A DNA stretch of 64,000 bases from Senegalimassilia sp003474385 (GCF_003474385.1 NZ_QUCY01000012.1:20295-84294); one strand, 5' to 3'. Shown: positions 27,090 to 36,722, counted from the first letter of the stretch. The notes: a model not told the origin generated them from the sequence alone. Made by a program: numbers and translations.

Positions 27090-29195
27090 TTAAGCGTTGC
27101 CGCCGGCCTTGCTGATAATCTCTGCAGCGACGTTCTTGGGAACCGGCTCGTAAGAGTCGAACTGCATGGTGTAGGTTGCGCGACCCTGCGTACCGGAACG
27201 CAGATCGGTAGCGTAGCCGAACATCATGCCCAGCGGCACCTTCGCGGAGATGGCGACGGCGCCGTTGCGCTGCTCCTGGCCCTGGATCATGCCACGGCGA
27301 GACGGGATGTCGCCCATGACGAAGCCCGTGTACTCCTCCGGGGTCTCGACCTCGACGGCCATGACAGGCTCGAGGATGACCGGGTCGGACTTGCGCAGAG
27401 CTTCCTTGATGGCCATGGAGCCGGCAACCTTGAAGGCAGCTTCCGAAGAGTCGACGTCGTGGTAAGAACCATCGATGAGCTCGACGCGGACGTCCTCGAC
27501 GGGGTAACCGGCCAGAACGCCCGTGTTGAGGGCTTCCTGGATACCCTTGTCGATGGAAGGAATGTATTCCTTCGGCACGACGCCGCCGACGATCTTGTTC
27601 TCGAACTCGTAGCCCTTGCCCGGCTCCTGCGGGTACATGTTGATGACCGCATGGCCGTACTGGCCGCGACCACCGGACTGGCGGACGAACTTGCCCTCGG
27701 CGGAGAGGACCTCGTGGCCCGGACGCTCGCGGTAGGCAACCTGCGGCTTGCCGACGTTTGCCTCCACCTTGAACTCGCGCATCAGACGGTCGACGATGAT
27801 CTCCAGGTGCAGCTCACCCATGCCGGCGATGATGGTCTGGCCGGTCTCATGGTTGGTGGACACGCGGAAGGTCGGGTCCTCCTCGGCCAGCTTCTGCAGG
27901 GCGATCTCCATCTTGGTCTGGTCGGCCTTGGTCTTCGGCTCGACGGCGATGTCGATAACCGGGTCGGCGAACTCCATGGACTCCAGGATGATCGGAGCGT
28001 TGTCATCGGCCAGGGTGTCACCGGTGGTGGTGTTCTTCAGGCCGACGACGGCGACGATGTCGCCAGCGGAGCAGGAATCGATGTCGACGCGCTGGTTGGA
28101 GTGCATCTGCAGCAGACGGCCGATGCGCTCCTTCTTGTCCTTCGTGGCGTTAGTCACGTAGGAACCGGCGTCAAGGGAACCGGAGTAGACGCGCAGGTAG
28201 GTCAGCTTACCCACGAACGGGTCGGTCATGATCTTGAACGCCAGGGCGCTGAACGGGGCCTTCGGGTCGGAAGGACGCTCGTCTTCCTCGTCGGTGCCGG
28301 GGATGGTGCCCTTGATGGCGGGAACGTCGACGGGAGCCGGCAGGTAGTCGACGACGGCGTCGAGCAGCTCCTGGACGCCCTTGTTCTTGTAGGCGGAGCC
28401 CACGAACACGGGATTGATCTTGCAGGCGATGACGCCCTTGCGCAGAGCAGCCTTCAGCTCCTCGACGGAGACTTCCTCCTCCATGAGGACCTTCTCCATG
28501 AGCTCATCATCGCAGTCGGCGGCAGCCTCGACCAGCTCCTGGTGAGCCAGCTCGGCCTCGTCGGCGAACTCTGCGGGGATGGCATCCATGGGCTCGGGGT
28601 AGGTCATGCCCTTGTCGTCGGCCTTGAAGTCCCAAGCGGTCATGGTGACCAGGTCGATGACGCCCCAGAAGTTGTCCTCGGCGCCCATGGGCAGCTGAGC
28701 AGCGACGGCGTTGGCATGCAGGCGATCCTTCATGGTCTGGATAGCATGCTCGAAGTCTGCGCCGACGCGGTCGTACTTGTTGATGAACGCGATGCGCGGC
28801 ACGCCGTAGTTCTCGGCCTGACGCCACACGGTCTCGGACTGCGGCTGCACGCCTGCAACGGCGTCGAAGACGGCGACGGTGCCGTCGAGGACGCGCAGGG
28901 AGCGCTCGACCTCGGCGGTGAAGTCCACGTGGCCGGGCGTGTCGATGATCTGGAAGCGGTACGTCTCGTCGTCCTTCTTCCAGAAGCACGTGGTGGCGGC
29001 AGCGGTGATGGTCACGCCGCGCTCCTGCTCCTGGACCATCCAGTCCATGGTAGCGGCGCCGTCGTGCACCTCGCCGATCTTGTGCGTCTTGCCCGTGTAG
29101 TACAGGATACGCTCGGTAGTGGTGGTCTTACCGGCATCGATGTGGGCCATGATGCCGAAGTTACGCGTGAGTTTCAGATCATTAGCTTTAGCCAT
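27090..29195 (-). CDS. fusA: Elongation factor G
   Basis: Translocation GTPase, 701 aa. The G domain carries AHIDAGKTTTTERILYYTG (P-loop), the switch II DTPGHVDF and NKYDRVG, in which NKYD replaces the more common NKMD. Later domains include FRVSTNHETGQTIIAGMGEL and YVNATKDKKERIGRLL-type motifs of the family. It follows rpsG after 13 bases in the classical str order. This is the housekeeping factor, distinct from the tetracycline-protection homologue at 55211-57130. Confidence 0.98.
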   Translation of the reverse strand: MAKANDLKLTRNFGIMAHIDAGKTTTTERILYYTGKTHKIGEVHDGAATMDWMVQEQERGVTITAAATTCFWKKDDETYRFQIIDTPGHVDFTAEVERSLRVLDGTVAVFDAVAGVQPQSETVWRQAENYGVPRIAFINKYDRVGADFEHAIQTMKDRLHANAVAAQLPMGAEDNFWGVIDLVTMTAWDFKADDKGMTYPEPMDAIPAEFADEAELAHQELVEAAADCDDELMEKVLMEEEVSVEELKAALRKGVIACKINPVFVGSAYKNKGVQELLDAVVDYLPAPVDVPAIKGTIPGTDEEDERPSDPKAPFSALAFKIMTDPFVGKLTYLRVYSGSLDAGSYVTNATKDKKERIGRLLQMHSNQRVDIDSCSAGDIVAVVGLKNTTTGDTLADDNAPIILESMEFADPVIDIAVEPKTKADQTKMEIALQKLAEEDPTFRVSTNHETGQTIIAGMGELHLEIIVDRLMREFKVEANVGKPQVAYRERPGHEVLSAEGKFVRQSGGRGQYGHAVINMYPQEPGKGYEFENKIVGGVVPKEYIPSIDKGIQEALNTGVLAGYPVEDVRVELIDGSYHDVDSSEAAFKVAGSMAIKEALRKSDPVILEPVMAVEVETPEEYTGFVMGDIPSRRGMIQGQEQRNGAVAISAKVPLGMMFGYATDLRSGTQGRATYTMQFDSYEPVPKNVAAEIISKAGGNA

Positions 29196-29208
29196 GTTAG
29201 TTCACGCC

Positions 29209-29679
29209 CTAGAAGCGGTAGTGCGAGAACGCACGGTTGGACTCGGCCATCTTATACAGGTCCTCGCGCTTCTTCACGGAAGCGCCGGTGTTCTCGGCGG
29301 CGTCCATGATCTCAGCGGCCAGGCGCTGCTTCATGGTGTGCTCCTTGCGCTTACGGGAGAAGTCCACGATCCAGCGGATGGCCAGCGTGGTGGCGCGGCG
29401 GGAGTTGACCTCCATGGGCACCTGGTAGGTGGCGCCGCCGACACGCTTCGGCTTGACCTCGAGGGTGGGGCGGACGTTGTCCATGGCCTTCTTGAAGATA
29501 GCCAGCGGATCCTCGCCCGTCTTGGCCTGGACCAGCTCGAAAGCACCGTAGACGATGCCCTCGGCGGTGGACTTCTTGCCGTCCAGCAGGATCTTGTTGA
29601 TCAACTGGGTGACAAGGCGGTTGTTGTAGACGGCGTCCGGCTGAACTTCACGGCGGACTGCTGCTGCACGACGCGGCAT
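29209..29679 (-). CDS. rpsG: 30S ribosomal protein S7
   Basis: S7 starts assembly of the 30S head. The 156-aa protein matches throughout: MPRRAAAVRREVQPDAVYNN, LINKILLDGKKSTAE, VGGATYQVPMEV and the C-terminal KKREDLYKMAESNRAFSHYR. AAGGAG precedes the ATG. A gap of 120 bases separates it from rpsL, without an evident hairpin. Confidence 0.98.
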   Translation of the reverse strand: MPRRAAAVRREVQPDAVYNNRLVTQLINKILLDGKKSTAEGIVYGAFELVQAKTGEDPLAIFKKAMDNVRPTLEVKPKRVGGATYQVPMEVNSRRATTLAIRWIVDFSRKRKEHTMKQRLAAEIMDAAENTGASVKKREDLYKMAESNRAFSHYRF

Positions 29680-29799
29680 GTAAAACTCCTTCTGATTCCT
29701 GCGCGCTTCGGGGAAGCTTTCTCCTTCCCATTAGGTTGCCGCCTTCCCGACCCTTTCGAGAGAGGCGCTTTCATGCAACCCGCGCGGCTTAGCGGTTAC

Positions 29800-30171
29800 T
29801 TATTTCGGGCGCTTGGCACCGTAGCGGCTGCGAGCCTGCTTGCGGTTGTCCACGGCGGCGCAGTCCAGCGCGGCGCGGATGACCTTGTAGCGCACACCGG
29901 GGAGGTCCTTAACACGACCGCCGCGGATGAGCACCATCGAGTGCTCCTGCAGGTTGTGGCCGATGCCGGGGATGTAGGCCGTGACCTCCATGCCGTTGAC
30001 CAGGCGCACACGGCAGACCTTACGCAGAGCCGAGTTCGGCTTCTTGGGGGTGGTGGTGTACACGCGGGTGCACACGCCACGCTTCTGCGGGTTGCCCTTC
30101 AGAGCCGGCGTCTTCTTCTTGTCGACCGACTTCTTGCGGCCCTTGCGGACCAGCTGGTTGATGGTAGGCAA
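29800..30171 (-). CDS. rpsL: 30S ribosomal protein S12 (TTG start)
   Basis: S12 lies at the decoding centre; streptomycin-resistance positions fall in KNPNSALRKV-type motifs, here PKKPNSALRKVCRVRL with the wild-type Lys. The 123-aa product is full length (PTINQLVRKGRKKS at the start, KQARSRYGAKRPK at the end). The start codon is TTG, preceded by AAGGAG with proper spacing. It is the first gene of the str/S10 transcript, whose promoter lies at 30355-30383. Confidence 0.98.
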   Translation of the reverse strand: MPTINQLVRKGRKKSVDKKKTPALKGNPQKRGVCTRVYTTTPKKPNSALRKVCRVRLVNGMEVTAYIPGIGHNLQEHSMVLIRGGRVKDLPGVRYKVIRAALDCAAVDNRKQARSRYGAKRPK

Positions 30172-30354
30172 AATCTTCTCCTTCTGTATTTGCCTCCGGC
30201 GGCGTACGAGACCACCGCCGCATTACTCGCGGGTTTCCAAGTGCGTTCAGCTGATACGCACGCGAAAACCCTGCCCCTTTCGGAGCGCGAGTTGGAACTT
30301 TATCACCGGGTATAGGGGCTGTCAAACGCCACGCACCCGGGCGTGTCTATTGGT

Positions 30355-30383
30355 ATTGTACCGTGTTTTGGCAGGTCATGCAA
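30355..30383 (-). promoter_or_regulatory. Promoter of the rpsL-rplW operon
   Basis: On the minus strand TTGCAT (30383-30378) and TACAAT (30360-30355) are 17 bases apart, a near-consensus housekeeping promoter. About 180 bases of leader lie between it and the rpsL start. The rest of the 422-base gap (30172-30593) shows A/T-rich upstream sequence (about 30385-30450) but no gene. Confidence 0.75.
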
Positions 30384-30593
30384 CGTTTTGTTGTTCCGCG
30401 ATGCACGTTTTGCACACAATTTCGCGAAAAGTTGTTGCAAAAGTTGCGAAACGGTGCACGGCCCTGATCGGCATGGTCGTCGCGCATCCCCGCAAGCCCT
30501 GCAACGGGCGTGAAACCGACGTTTCAAGGACGCCGGCAGCGCCTCCCTGGGCCCTTCCCCGGCGGCGAAACCGCTCTCGGCGCGGCAGAGCCG

Positions 30594-31706
30594 CTATTCG
30601 CGGGCTTCGAGCACCAGCTGCTCGACCAGACGCGCGCAGCCGTTCAGATTGTCCACGGTGATGTATTCGTCGCAGGAATGGTAGTTGGCCATACCCGTGG
30701 CAAGCGTGATCGCCGAGACTCCACGTCCCGCCAAGATGTTCGCATCCGCTCCTCCGCCGGATGCGGCAAGGCGGGGACGCAACCCGGCCGCCCGGGCCGC
30801 GCGAATGACGCCCTCGACCAACGGGTGATCGGAGGCGTAGGAGACAGGAAGGTAGTCGGTGCGCCACTCGATGTCGACGCTGCCGCCAGCCTGCGCCGCG
30901 GCCGAGCGCATGGCCTCGTCCATGGCGCTGCGCTCGGCACGGGCGCGCTCAAGGGAGGTGGAACGGCATTCGCCCGACAGCCAGCAAGTGCCGGGCACCA
31001 CGTTCGTGGCCCCATCGCACTCGATGACGCCTACGTTGGACGTGGTATGCGCGGAAATGCGCCCCAAGGGCATATGGCAGACCGCCTGCGCCGCCATGGC
31101 AAGCGCCGAGACGCCGCGCTCGGGCTCGACGCCGGCATGCGCCGACTTTCCGCGGAAGGTTGCGGTGAACGTGCAATGGCACGGTGCCTGGTTGATGATG
31201 GTGCCCGGATCGCCATCGGCGTCCAATACGTAGCACGGCGTGCCTTCCGGCAAAAACGACGTATCGAGCGCGCCGGCGCCCAGCAGGTGCATCTCCTCGC
31301 ACGTGGTCAGGACGACATGCACATCCGGAAGCGTCTCCCCTGCTTCGATGAGGCTGCGAACACCCTCGAGGATGGCGGCCACGCCAGCCTTATCGTCGGC
31401 AGAGAGGATGGTACCCCCCGCGCTGCGGATCACGCCGTCCTCCACCACGGGTTCGATCCCCTTGCATGGGCGCACGGTATCCATATGCCCGCACAACGCC
31501 ACCGCGCCGGCGGCGCTGCCGGCGCGGAAAGCGATCAGGTTGCCCGTGTCGGAACCGGTCCGTTCCGCGGAATCATCGAAGCGGACGGTGAAGCCCAGGC
31601 CCTCCAGCTCGGCCTTGCACCGTTTCGCCATAACGGCCTCATGGCGCGACGGGCTTTCGATGTGCGCAAGTTCGCAGAACAAATCGAGCAGGCGGTCGGG
31701 CTTCAC
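30594..31706 (-). CDS. M20-family metallopeptidase (peptidase T-like)
   Basis: A 370-aa cytosolic di-zinc aminopeptidase of the M20 family, close to the PepT/tripeptidase-like group. Metal and catalytic residues are visible: ALCGHMDTVRP (first metal ligand and catalytic Asp), SADDKAG (bridging Asp), TTCEEMH (catalytic Glu and ligand), LDADGDPG (ligand) and the C-terminal NYHSCDEY His. A dimerisation lid starts near FRGKSAHAGVEPERG. The start is a GTG with AAAGGGGAG upstream. It stands alone. Exact peptide substrate cannot be told. Confidence 0.88.
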   Translation of the reverse strand: MKPDRLLDLFCELAHIESPSRHEAVMAKRCKAELEGLGFTVRFDDSAERTGSDTGNLIAFRAGSAAGAVALCGHMDTVRPCKGIEPVVEDGVIRSAGGTILSADDKAGVAAILEGVRSLIEAGETLPDVHVVLTTCEEMHLLGAGALDTSFLPEGTPCYVLDADGDPGTIINQAPCHCTFTATFRGKSAHAGVEPERGVSALAMAAQAVCHMPLGRISAHTTSNVGVIECDGATNVVPGTCWLSGECRSTSLERARAERSAMDEAMRSAAAQAGGSVDIEWRTDYLPVSYASDHPLVEGVIRAARAAGLRPRLAASGGGADANILAGRGVSAITLATGMANYHSCDEYITVDNLNGCARLVEQLVLEARE

Positions 31707-31763
31707 AGGCTCCCCTTTCAGTCAGGACGTCGGTAAATCGGGATGCCGATTCGCCGGGATACG

Positions 31764-31791
31764 CGGAAAGCCGCGCTCAGGCGGCTTTCCG
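31764..31791. terminator. Hairpin downstream of the SemiSWEET-like gene
   Basis: An 11-base perfect stem, CGGAAAGCCGC at 31764-31774 and its complement at 31781-31791. No T-run follows on the minus strand, so terminator activity is uncertain. Confidence 0.4.
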
Positions 31792-31875
31792 AAATGATTC
31801 ATATATAGATATAGGCCAGCGCCCGCGCGAACGCAAGGACTGCTTGAAACGACCACGCGGCACAGGGAGGCGCCG

Positions 31876-32205
31876 TTATCGCGCGGCGCGCGCTTGCGCC
31901 ATGGCGTCCTGCGCGTCCTCCTCTTTGCGCAGTCGATCGCGCTCACGGTCGATGGCGCAATTACGGAAGTACACAACCCAATTTGCGGCGATGCAGACGA
32001 CGTTGATGAAATACACGGCAAGCACCCAGTTGATGGTGCCGGACACGAACTTCGCGGCGATGCCGGCGAAATAGCCAAGCGTGATCAGCAGGATGAACTG
32101 CCAACTGGTTCCCGCAGCCGTACGGGCCTTGAAGTTCTTGTATGCGTTCATAGGCCACGAAAGCCCGAAGCAAATGAGCATGATCGCCTCAAGCGCCTCT
32201 GCCAT
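31876..32205 (-). CDS. Small PQ-loop/SemiSWEET-like membrane protein
   Basis: From the ATG at 32205 (MAEALEAIM), 9 bases after GGGAG, the protein is 109 aa with three hydrophobic segments and a charged C-terminal tail (RERDRLRKEED). SemiSWEET sugar transporters are three-helix proteins that dimerise; the first helix here has LSWPMNAYKNFKARTAAGTS, resembling their PQ-like loop, and the third has INVVCIAANWVVYFRN. The sugar role is inferred. It is divergent from the LysR gene, which may control it. Confidence 0.7.
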   Translation of the reverse strand: MAEALEAIMLICFGLSWPMNAYKNFKARTAAGTSWQFILLITLGYFAGIAAKFVSGTINWVLAVYFINVVCIAANWVVYFRNCAIDRERDRLRKEEDAQDAMAQARAAR

Positions 32206-32352
32206 TTCCGTCATCTCCCTTAGTGGTATTCTGCAGGTTCGCCGCGGGCGCATGCCCTCGGCGATTTGCTATGGTAAAACTGTCAACGTTATAGGTTAAG
32301 CGTTTTCCATAATCTGCGCGTTATCATCACATTGAGGCTGAAGGAGGTGCGC

Positions 32353-33228
32353 ATGGAGCTGTTGCAGCTGCGCTATTTTCACGAGGTGGCGCAAACCCAG
32401 CATATGACGAACTCGGCGAAGCGCCTTGGCGTGGCTCAGCCGGCGCTGACGCAGGCCATCCGCCGTCTTGAGGGCGAGTTGGATGCGAAGCTGTTCGAGC
32501 GCGCCGGGCGCAACATCAGGTTGACCCCCTGCGGCGAAGCGCTTGAGGCCAAGGTAGCGCCGTTGCTTGCCGCATTCGACGAGATTCCCCTGGCCATTGC
32601 ACAGGCGAAGGGCCAGGAACGCGACACGGTGCGCATCGATGTCGAAGCCGCAACATCCATGACGGTCGACGCCATCGCGGCGTTTCGCGCGACGGTTCCG
32701 CAGGCCGCCTTCGTTATCAACCAAGCGAACAGCGAAGCTCGCTGGGACGTGCGGGTTCGCACGGTGACGCCCGGAGACGCCGGCAAGCCGGATGCGCGCA
32801 CGTCCCAGGTGTTCCGCGAGCGCATATGCCTGGCCATCCCCAAGGAGCAGGCGAAAGGCAAAGCAATTCGCCTGGCGGATTTCGCCGATGCGTCGTTCGT
32901 GTGCCTGGCGGGAACGCGCGGGTTCCGCGGCGTATGCGACGAGCTGTGCCTGAAGGCGGGGTTCGCGCCGAACGTGGTCTTCGAGTCGGACAGCCCCGAT
33001 GTGGTGCGCAAGTTCATCGCGCTGGGGCTTGGCGTGGGATTTTGGCCTGAACACAGCTGGGGTGCGCTGGAGGAGTCGGACGTGGCGCTGGCGCCGATCG
33101 CGGACGCGGGGTTCGCGCGCGATATCGTGGTGGAGACGGCCAAGCACCCGCTCGGCCAGAAGGCCGCCGAGTTCCACGCGTTTTTGCTGGAGTTCATAAG
33201 GCGGCGCATGGGCGAAGCGGACGCATAA
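32353..33228 (+). CDS. LysR-family transcriptional regulator
   Basis: A 291-aa LysR-type regulator. The ATG at 32353 has AAGGAGG 7 bases upstream; a TTG seven codons earlier is unlikely. The winged HTH is residues 1-60 (LQLRYFHEVAQTQHMTNSAK; PALTQAIRRLEGELDAKLFE), followed by the effector-binding domain. The N-terminus is the CynR/YwbI-like ELLQLRYF form common in Coriobacteriia. It diverges from the SemiSWEET-like gene across 147 bases, which would be the natural target. The ligand is unknown. Confidence 0.88.
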   Translation: MELLQLRYFHEVAQTQHMTNSAKRLGVAQPALTQAIRRLEGELDAKLFERAGRNIRLTPCGEALEAKVAPLLAAFDEIPLAIAQAKGQERDTVRIDVEAATSMTVDAIAAFRATVPQAAFVINQANSEARWDVRVRTVTPGDAGKPDARTSQVFRERICLAIPKEQAKGKAIRLADFADASFVCLAGTRGFRGVCDELCLKAGFAPNVVFESDSPDVVRKFIALGLGVGFWPEHSWGALEESDVALAPIADAGFARDIVVETAKHPLGQKAAEFHAFLLEFIRRRMGEADA

Positions 33229-33415
33229 GCGGCGTATGGGCCCCGCAAGCGAAGGCCGGACACCCGGAATTGAGATGCGCGGATTGGGCAGCAAGATAGG
33301 GACGACCGGCGGGCGAAAGCAGAGCGGGACGAAACCTGACAGATAACGCTACGTCCCCGAAGCGTCCACCCAAAGCGTCCGAGCGTCGGCGAGCGGGCGC
33401 GCAATGCGTCCGAAA

Positions 33416-33459
33416 GCGAAAGGAAGCCCTCGCACGGTTGCGCGGGGGCTTCCTTTCGC
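33416..33459 (-). terminator. Terminator after ppaC
   Basis: A long stem (GCGAAAGGAAGCCC at 33416-33429 with its complement at 33446-33459, and a further imperfect inner stem). It lies 22 bases past the pyrophosphatase stop and between convergent genes; A/T-rich outer bases give U-rich 3' ends. Confidence 0.7.
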
Positions 33460-33481
33460 GATGACGTTTGCTAACACGGGG

Positions 33482-34420
33482 TTAGAGCGCCAGGATGGGT
33501 GCGGCCACCTGCTTCTTGCGGGAGAGCACGCCGGGCATCCAGACGGACTTGCCGGTGCAGTCGATGTCGAAAGCGCGGTTGACGAAGTCGGTGTCGCCCT
33601 CGCAGATAAACTGGCTGCCCTCGGCCAGGATGTCGGTGGCGAAGAACAGCACGAACTGGTAGCCCTTGTCCGCAACCAGGCCCTTGATGGCCTCGCGGAT
33701 CTCGGCCTCGCGGCCGAGCACGGCCTGCAGATCGACCGTTTCGTACTGGCCGATGTAGACCTTATTGCCGTTGGACAGCTCAAACTCCTTGGCGTCGGCG
33801 TTGACCAGCTTGTCGACGGACAGCTCGGCGGGGTTGGAGCGGCACTTGAAGATGGACATGCCGTACTCGACCGGATCGACGCCCACGGCAGCGGCCGTAC
33901 GGGCGATGATGTCGCGGTCGAAGTCGGTGGTAGTGGGCGACTTCATGATGACGGTGTCGGTGAGCATGGCGCCGAGCAGCAGCGCGGCGATGCCACGCGG
34001 CAGCTCCACGCCCTCGATCTCGAACTCGCGCGCCACGATGGCGGCGGTGGAGCCCACGGGCTTGGCGTTGAAGCGCAGCGGCTGCGCGGTGACCAGGCCG
34101 CCCAGGCGGTGATGGTCGACGATCTCGGCGATCTCGGCGGCGTCAAGGCCGTCGGCGGACTGCAGGGCCTCGTTGTGGTCGACGAGGATGACCTGCTGGC
34201 CCTCGGAAAGGGACTCGATCAGACGCGGCGCCTCGATGCCGTTCTCGCCCAAGATCCACTCGGTCTCCGGCGGAAGGCCGCCCAGACGGCACGCCTCGTA
34301 GACGGCGTCGGAACCGGCGCGCTTGGCCAGCTCGTTTTTCAGGTACGCATAGCCAACAGCTGCGCTGATGGCATCGTTGTCGGGGTTCTTGTGACCGAAC
34401 ACCAGGATGGGTGCCGCCAT
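33482..34420 (-). CDS. ppaC: Manganese-dependent inorganic pyrophosphatase (family II)
   Basis: Hydrolyses pyrophosphate to phosphate, pulling biosynthetic reactions forward. The 312-aa protein has the DHH-family layout: GHKNPDNDAISAA at the start (His and Asp ligands), ILVDHNE, IVDHHRLGG (the DHH motif), then the DHHA2 domain with QFVLFFATDILAEGS and a final SRKKQVAAPIL, matching family II enzymes. AAGGAG precedes the ATG. TATAAT at 34519-34514 with TTGGGC 18 bases upstream is a likely promoter. Confidence 0.95.
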   Translation of the reverse strand: MAAPILVFGHKNPDNDAISAAVGYAYLKNELAKRAGSDAVYEACRLGGLPPETEWILGENGIEAPRLIESLSEGQQVILVDHNEALQSADGLDAAEIAEIVDHHRLGGLVTAQPLRFNAKPVGSTAAIVAREFEIEGVELPRGIAALLLGAMLTDTVIMKSPTTTDFDRDIIARTAAAVGVDPVEYGMSIFKCRSNPAELSVDKLVNADAKEFELSNGNKVYIGQYETVDLQAVLGREAEIREAIKGLVADKGYQFVLFFATDILAEGSQFICEGDTDFVNRAFDIDCTGKSVWMPGVLSRKKQVAAPILAL

Positions 34421-34898
34421 GTGATCGCTCCTTCGCTAGCCGGGTTACGCCCGGCCTTCATCGTCCTACCCTTTTCGGCGAAGCGTTCGCAAAAGACGCG
34501 ACGCCGACCATTTATTATAACCTCGCTTACCGCGCATGCCCAAAACGCTAGCGAACAGCCACGAACCGAGCGCAAACGACCGCCGGATGCAGCGTTCGAA
34601 CGTAGCATGCGCCGCCCCTATATCGCGCCGATACAGCATCGACCAAGACAAACCCCGCCGTCATGCAGCGCAAACGAAGGTCGGGAAACAGTGCCTGACG
34701 CGGAAAACCATGCCGAACGGCCGAGCGGAGCCGGGAACGACGGCTGCCGTCATGCAGCCCTGATGCCCGCAGGCACGGTTTCCTCTCCATGTTGGAACCG
34801 ATAACCATGCGTAAACCGCTACGCGCTGCGCCGCCAAGCCGGTATAGTGTACGGAAACGGAAACGACCGCATAAGGCGACGAGGGCGAAGGAGCAGGC
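34421..34898. other. Divergent intergenic region, ppaC / L-serine dehydratase
   Basis: A 478-base gap. It has TATAAT (minus, 34519-34514) toward ppaC and TATAGT (plus, 34843-34848) toward the serine dehydratase gene, 50 bases before its ATG, with no clear -35 for the latter. I saw no RNA gene or riboswitch in the remaining sequence. Confidence 0.45.
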
Positions 34899-36524
34899 AT
34901 GGAAACGATTGGGTTGACCGATATCATCGGGCCGGTGATGGTGGGGCCTTCGAGCAGCCACACCGCCGGCGCGCTGCGCATCGCGTACATGGCGCGCAAG
35001 CTGGCCGGCGAGCTGCCTGTGCACGTGGAGTTCCGCCTGCTCGGCAGCTTTGCGCACACCCTGACCGGCCACGGCACCGACAAGGCCTTGGTCGCCGGCA
35101 TGCTCGGCTTCGCACCCGACGACCTGCGCATCCGCAGCTCGTTCGCACACGCCCGCGAGGCGGGGCTCGACTTCACGTTCACCCCCCTGCCCGACTGCGA
35201 CGACTACGAGCACCCCAACACCATCGATATCGTCATCGACACCGCTGAAGGCGGGCGCATGGAGGTGCGCGGCGAAAGCGTGGGCGGCGGCGCGGCGGTC
35301 ATCCGCAAGATCGACGAGGTGGACGTCTGCATCACCGGTGAGAACCACTCGATCGTGGTGCAGCAGCGCGACCTGCCGGGCGTGCTCGCGCACATCGCCA
35401 CCAGCCTTTCGGCGCACGGCGTCAACATCGCCACGGCCCGCCTATACCGCGAGCAGCGCGGCGACACGGCATGGACCGTGCTCGAGACCGACCAGCGCAT
35501 CGACGACGATGCACAGGCGACTATCTTGGAAAACCCCCTGATCCGCGGCGTGCGCGTCATCCCCGCCGCCGCGCTCGGCCAAGCGCAGGCTGTCATCGGG
35601 GAAGCCGAACAGGCAGCGGCGCTTGAGCGTCTGCGGGCGCTCGATTTCACGAACGGGGCGCCGCTGCTCGCGCTTTGCGCCGCACAGAAGGCCGCCATCT
35701 CCGAGGTGTTCCTACGCCGCGAGGCCGCCGTGCAGCAGGCAGGCGGGCATGCCGACGACACGAGCGCGTATCTCGCTTACGCGCTGCGCGTCATGAAGGA
35801 CGCCGCGTTCCTGCCGCTCGATGCACCGGCCGCATCCATGGGCGGGCTTTTGGGCGGAGAGGCGCAACGCATGGCGAAGGTGCGCGATTCGGCCGTCGAC
35901 GTGCTCGGCGAGCCCATAGCCAGCGCAGCCGCCTACGCCATGGCCGTATTGGAGACCAATGCTTCCATGGGCCGCATCGTGGCGGCCCCCACCGCCGGAT
36001 CGGCCGGCGTCATCCCCGGCGTGCTGCTGGCGCTGCAGAAGGCGAAGGGGTATTCCGACGAGCAGCTCCAGCACGCGCTTGCCTGCGCCGCCGCCGTGGG
36101 CTACCTGATCACCCGCAACGCCACGGTCTCCGGCGCTGAAGGCGGCTGCCAGGCCGAGATCGGCTCGGCGGCGGCGATGGCCGCGGCCGCGTGCGTGGAG
36201 CTTGAAGGCGGCACGCCCGAGCAATGCTTGAACGCCGCCGGCAACGCGCTCACCAACATGATGGGCCTGGTGTGCGACCCGGTTGCCGGCCTGGTGGAGG
36301 TGCCCTGCCAGAAGCGCAACGCCTCGGGCGCGGCAACGGCGCTGGTGAGCGCCCAGACCTCGCTTGCCGGCATCGGCAACCTGGTGGGCTTCGACCAAAC
36401 GGTGGAGGCCATGTACAAGGTGGGCCGCAGCCTTCCCTTCGAGCTGCGCGAATCGGCCCTGGGCGGCCTGGCGGCAACCCCCGACGCCTGCGCCTGGTGC
36501 GAATCGCACATGTGTGGGAAATAG
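34899..36524 (+). CDS. L-serine ammonia-lyase, iron-sulfur type, single chain (beta-ACT-alpha)
   Basis: Deaminates L-serine to pyruvate and ammonia with a [4Fe-4S] cluster. The 541-aa protein joins three parts normally seen on one or two chains: the beta domain (about 1-145; GPVMVGPSSSHTAGALR), an ACT domain (about 148-220; VVQQRDLPGVLAHIATSLSA), and the alpha domain (about 235-541; ETNASMGRIVAAPTAGSAG, CDPVAGLVEVPCQKRNA). Cluster ligands are expected among the Cys of the alpha domain (CQAE, CDPV, CQKR). AAGGAG precedes the ATG. The ACT domain suggests serine-dependent control. Confidence 0.9.
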   Translation: METIGLTDIIGPVMVGPSSSHTAGALRIAYMARKLAGELPVHVEFRLLGSFAHTLTGHGTDKALVAGMLGFAPDDLRIRSSFAHAREAGLDFTFTPLPDCDDYEHPNTIDIVIDTAEGGRMEVRGESVGGGAAVIRKIDEVDVCITGENHSIVVQQRDLPGVLAHIATSLSAHGVNIATARLYREQRGDTAWTVLETDQRIDDDAQATILENPLIRGVRVIPAAALGQAQAVIGEAEQAAALERLRALDFTNGAPLLALCAAQKAAISEVFLRREAAVQQAGGHADDTSAYLAYALRVMKDAAFLPLDAPAASMGGLLGGEAQRMAKVRDSAVDVLGEPIASAAAYAMAVLETNASMGRIVAAPTAGSAGVIPGVLLALQKAKGYSDEQLQHALACAAAVGYLITRNATVSGAEGGCQAEIGSAAAMAAAACVELEGGTPEQCLNAAGNALTNMMGLVCDPVAGLVEVPCQKRNASGAATALVSAQTSLAGIGNLVGFDQTVEAMYKVGRSLPFELRESALGGLAATPDACAWCESHMCGK

Positions 36525-36638
36525 AAGGCCGCGTCGCCGGCTTTCCGCACCCATGCGCAAAACCAGCGCGAACAAGGGGCCGTTGCGAACCATCAAGGCT
36601 CGCAACGCGAGCACACATTCGCCCCCGTTCAACAAGCG

Positions 36639-36675
36639 AAGCGCCCCGCAAACCACCGAGGTTTGCGGGGCGCTT
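36639..36675. terminator. Bidirectional terminator, serine dehydratase / pcrA
   Basis: A 15-base perfect stem, AAGCGCCCCGCAAAC at 36639-36653 and its complement at 36661-36675, loop of 7. It lies between convergent genes. Confidence 0.75.
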
Positions 36676-36722
36676 CCGTATGCAGGCCGCAGCGCGACGA
36701 CCCGATTGTAGTCGCTTTCGCC

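Noticed and set aside
36639..36675. Possible tRNA or small RNA gene in the hairpin between serine dehydratase and pcrA
   Set aside because: A simple 15-bp stem-loop with convergent genes on both sides is better explained as a terminator. No tRNA cloverleaf was found here or elsewhere in the window.
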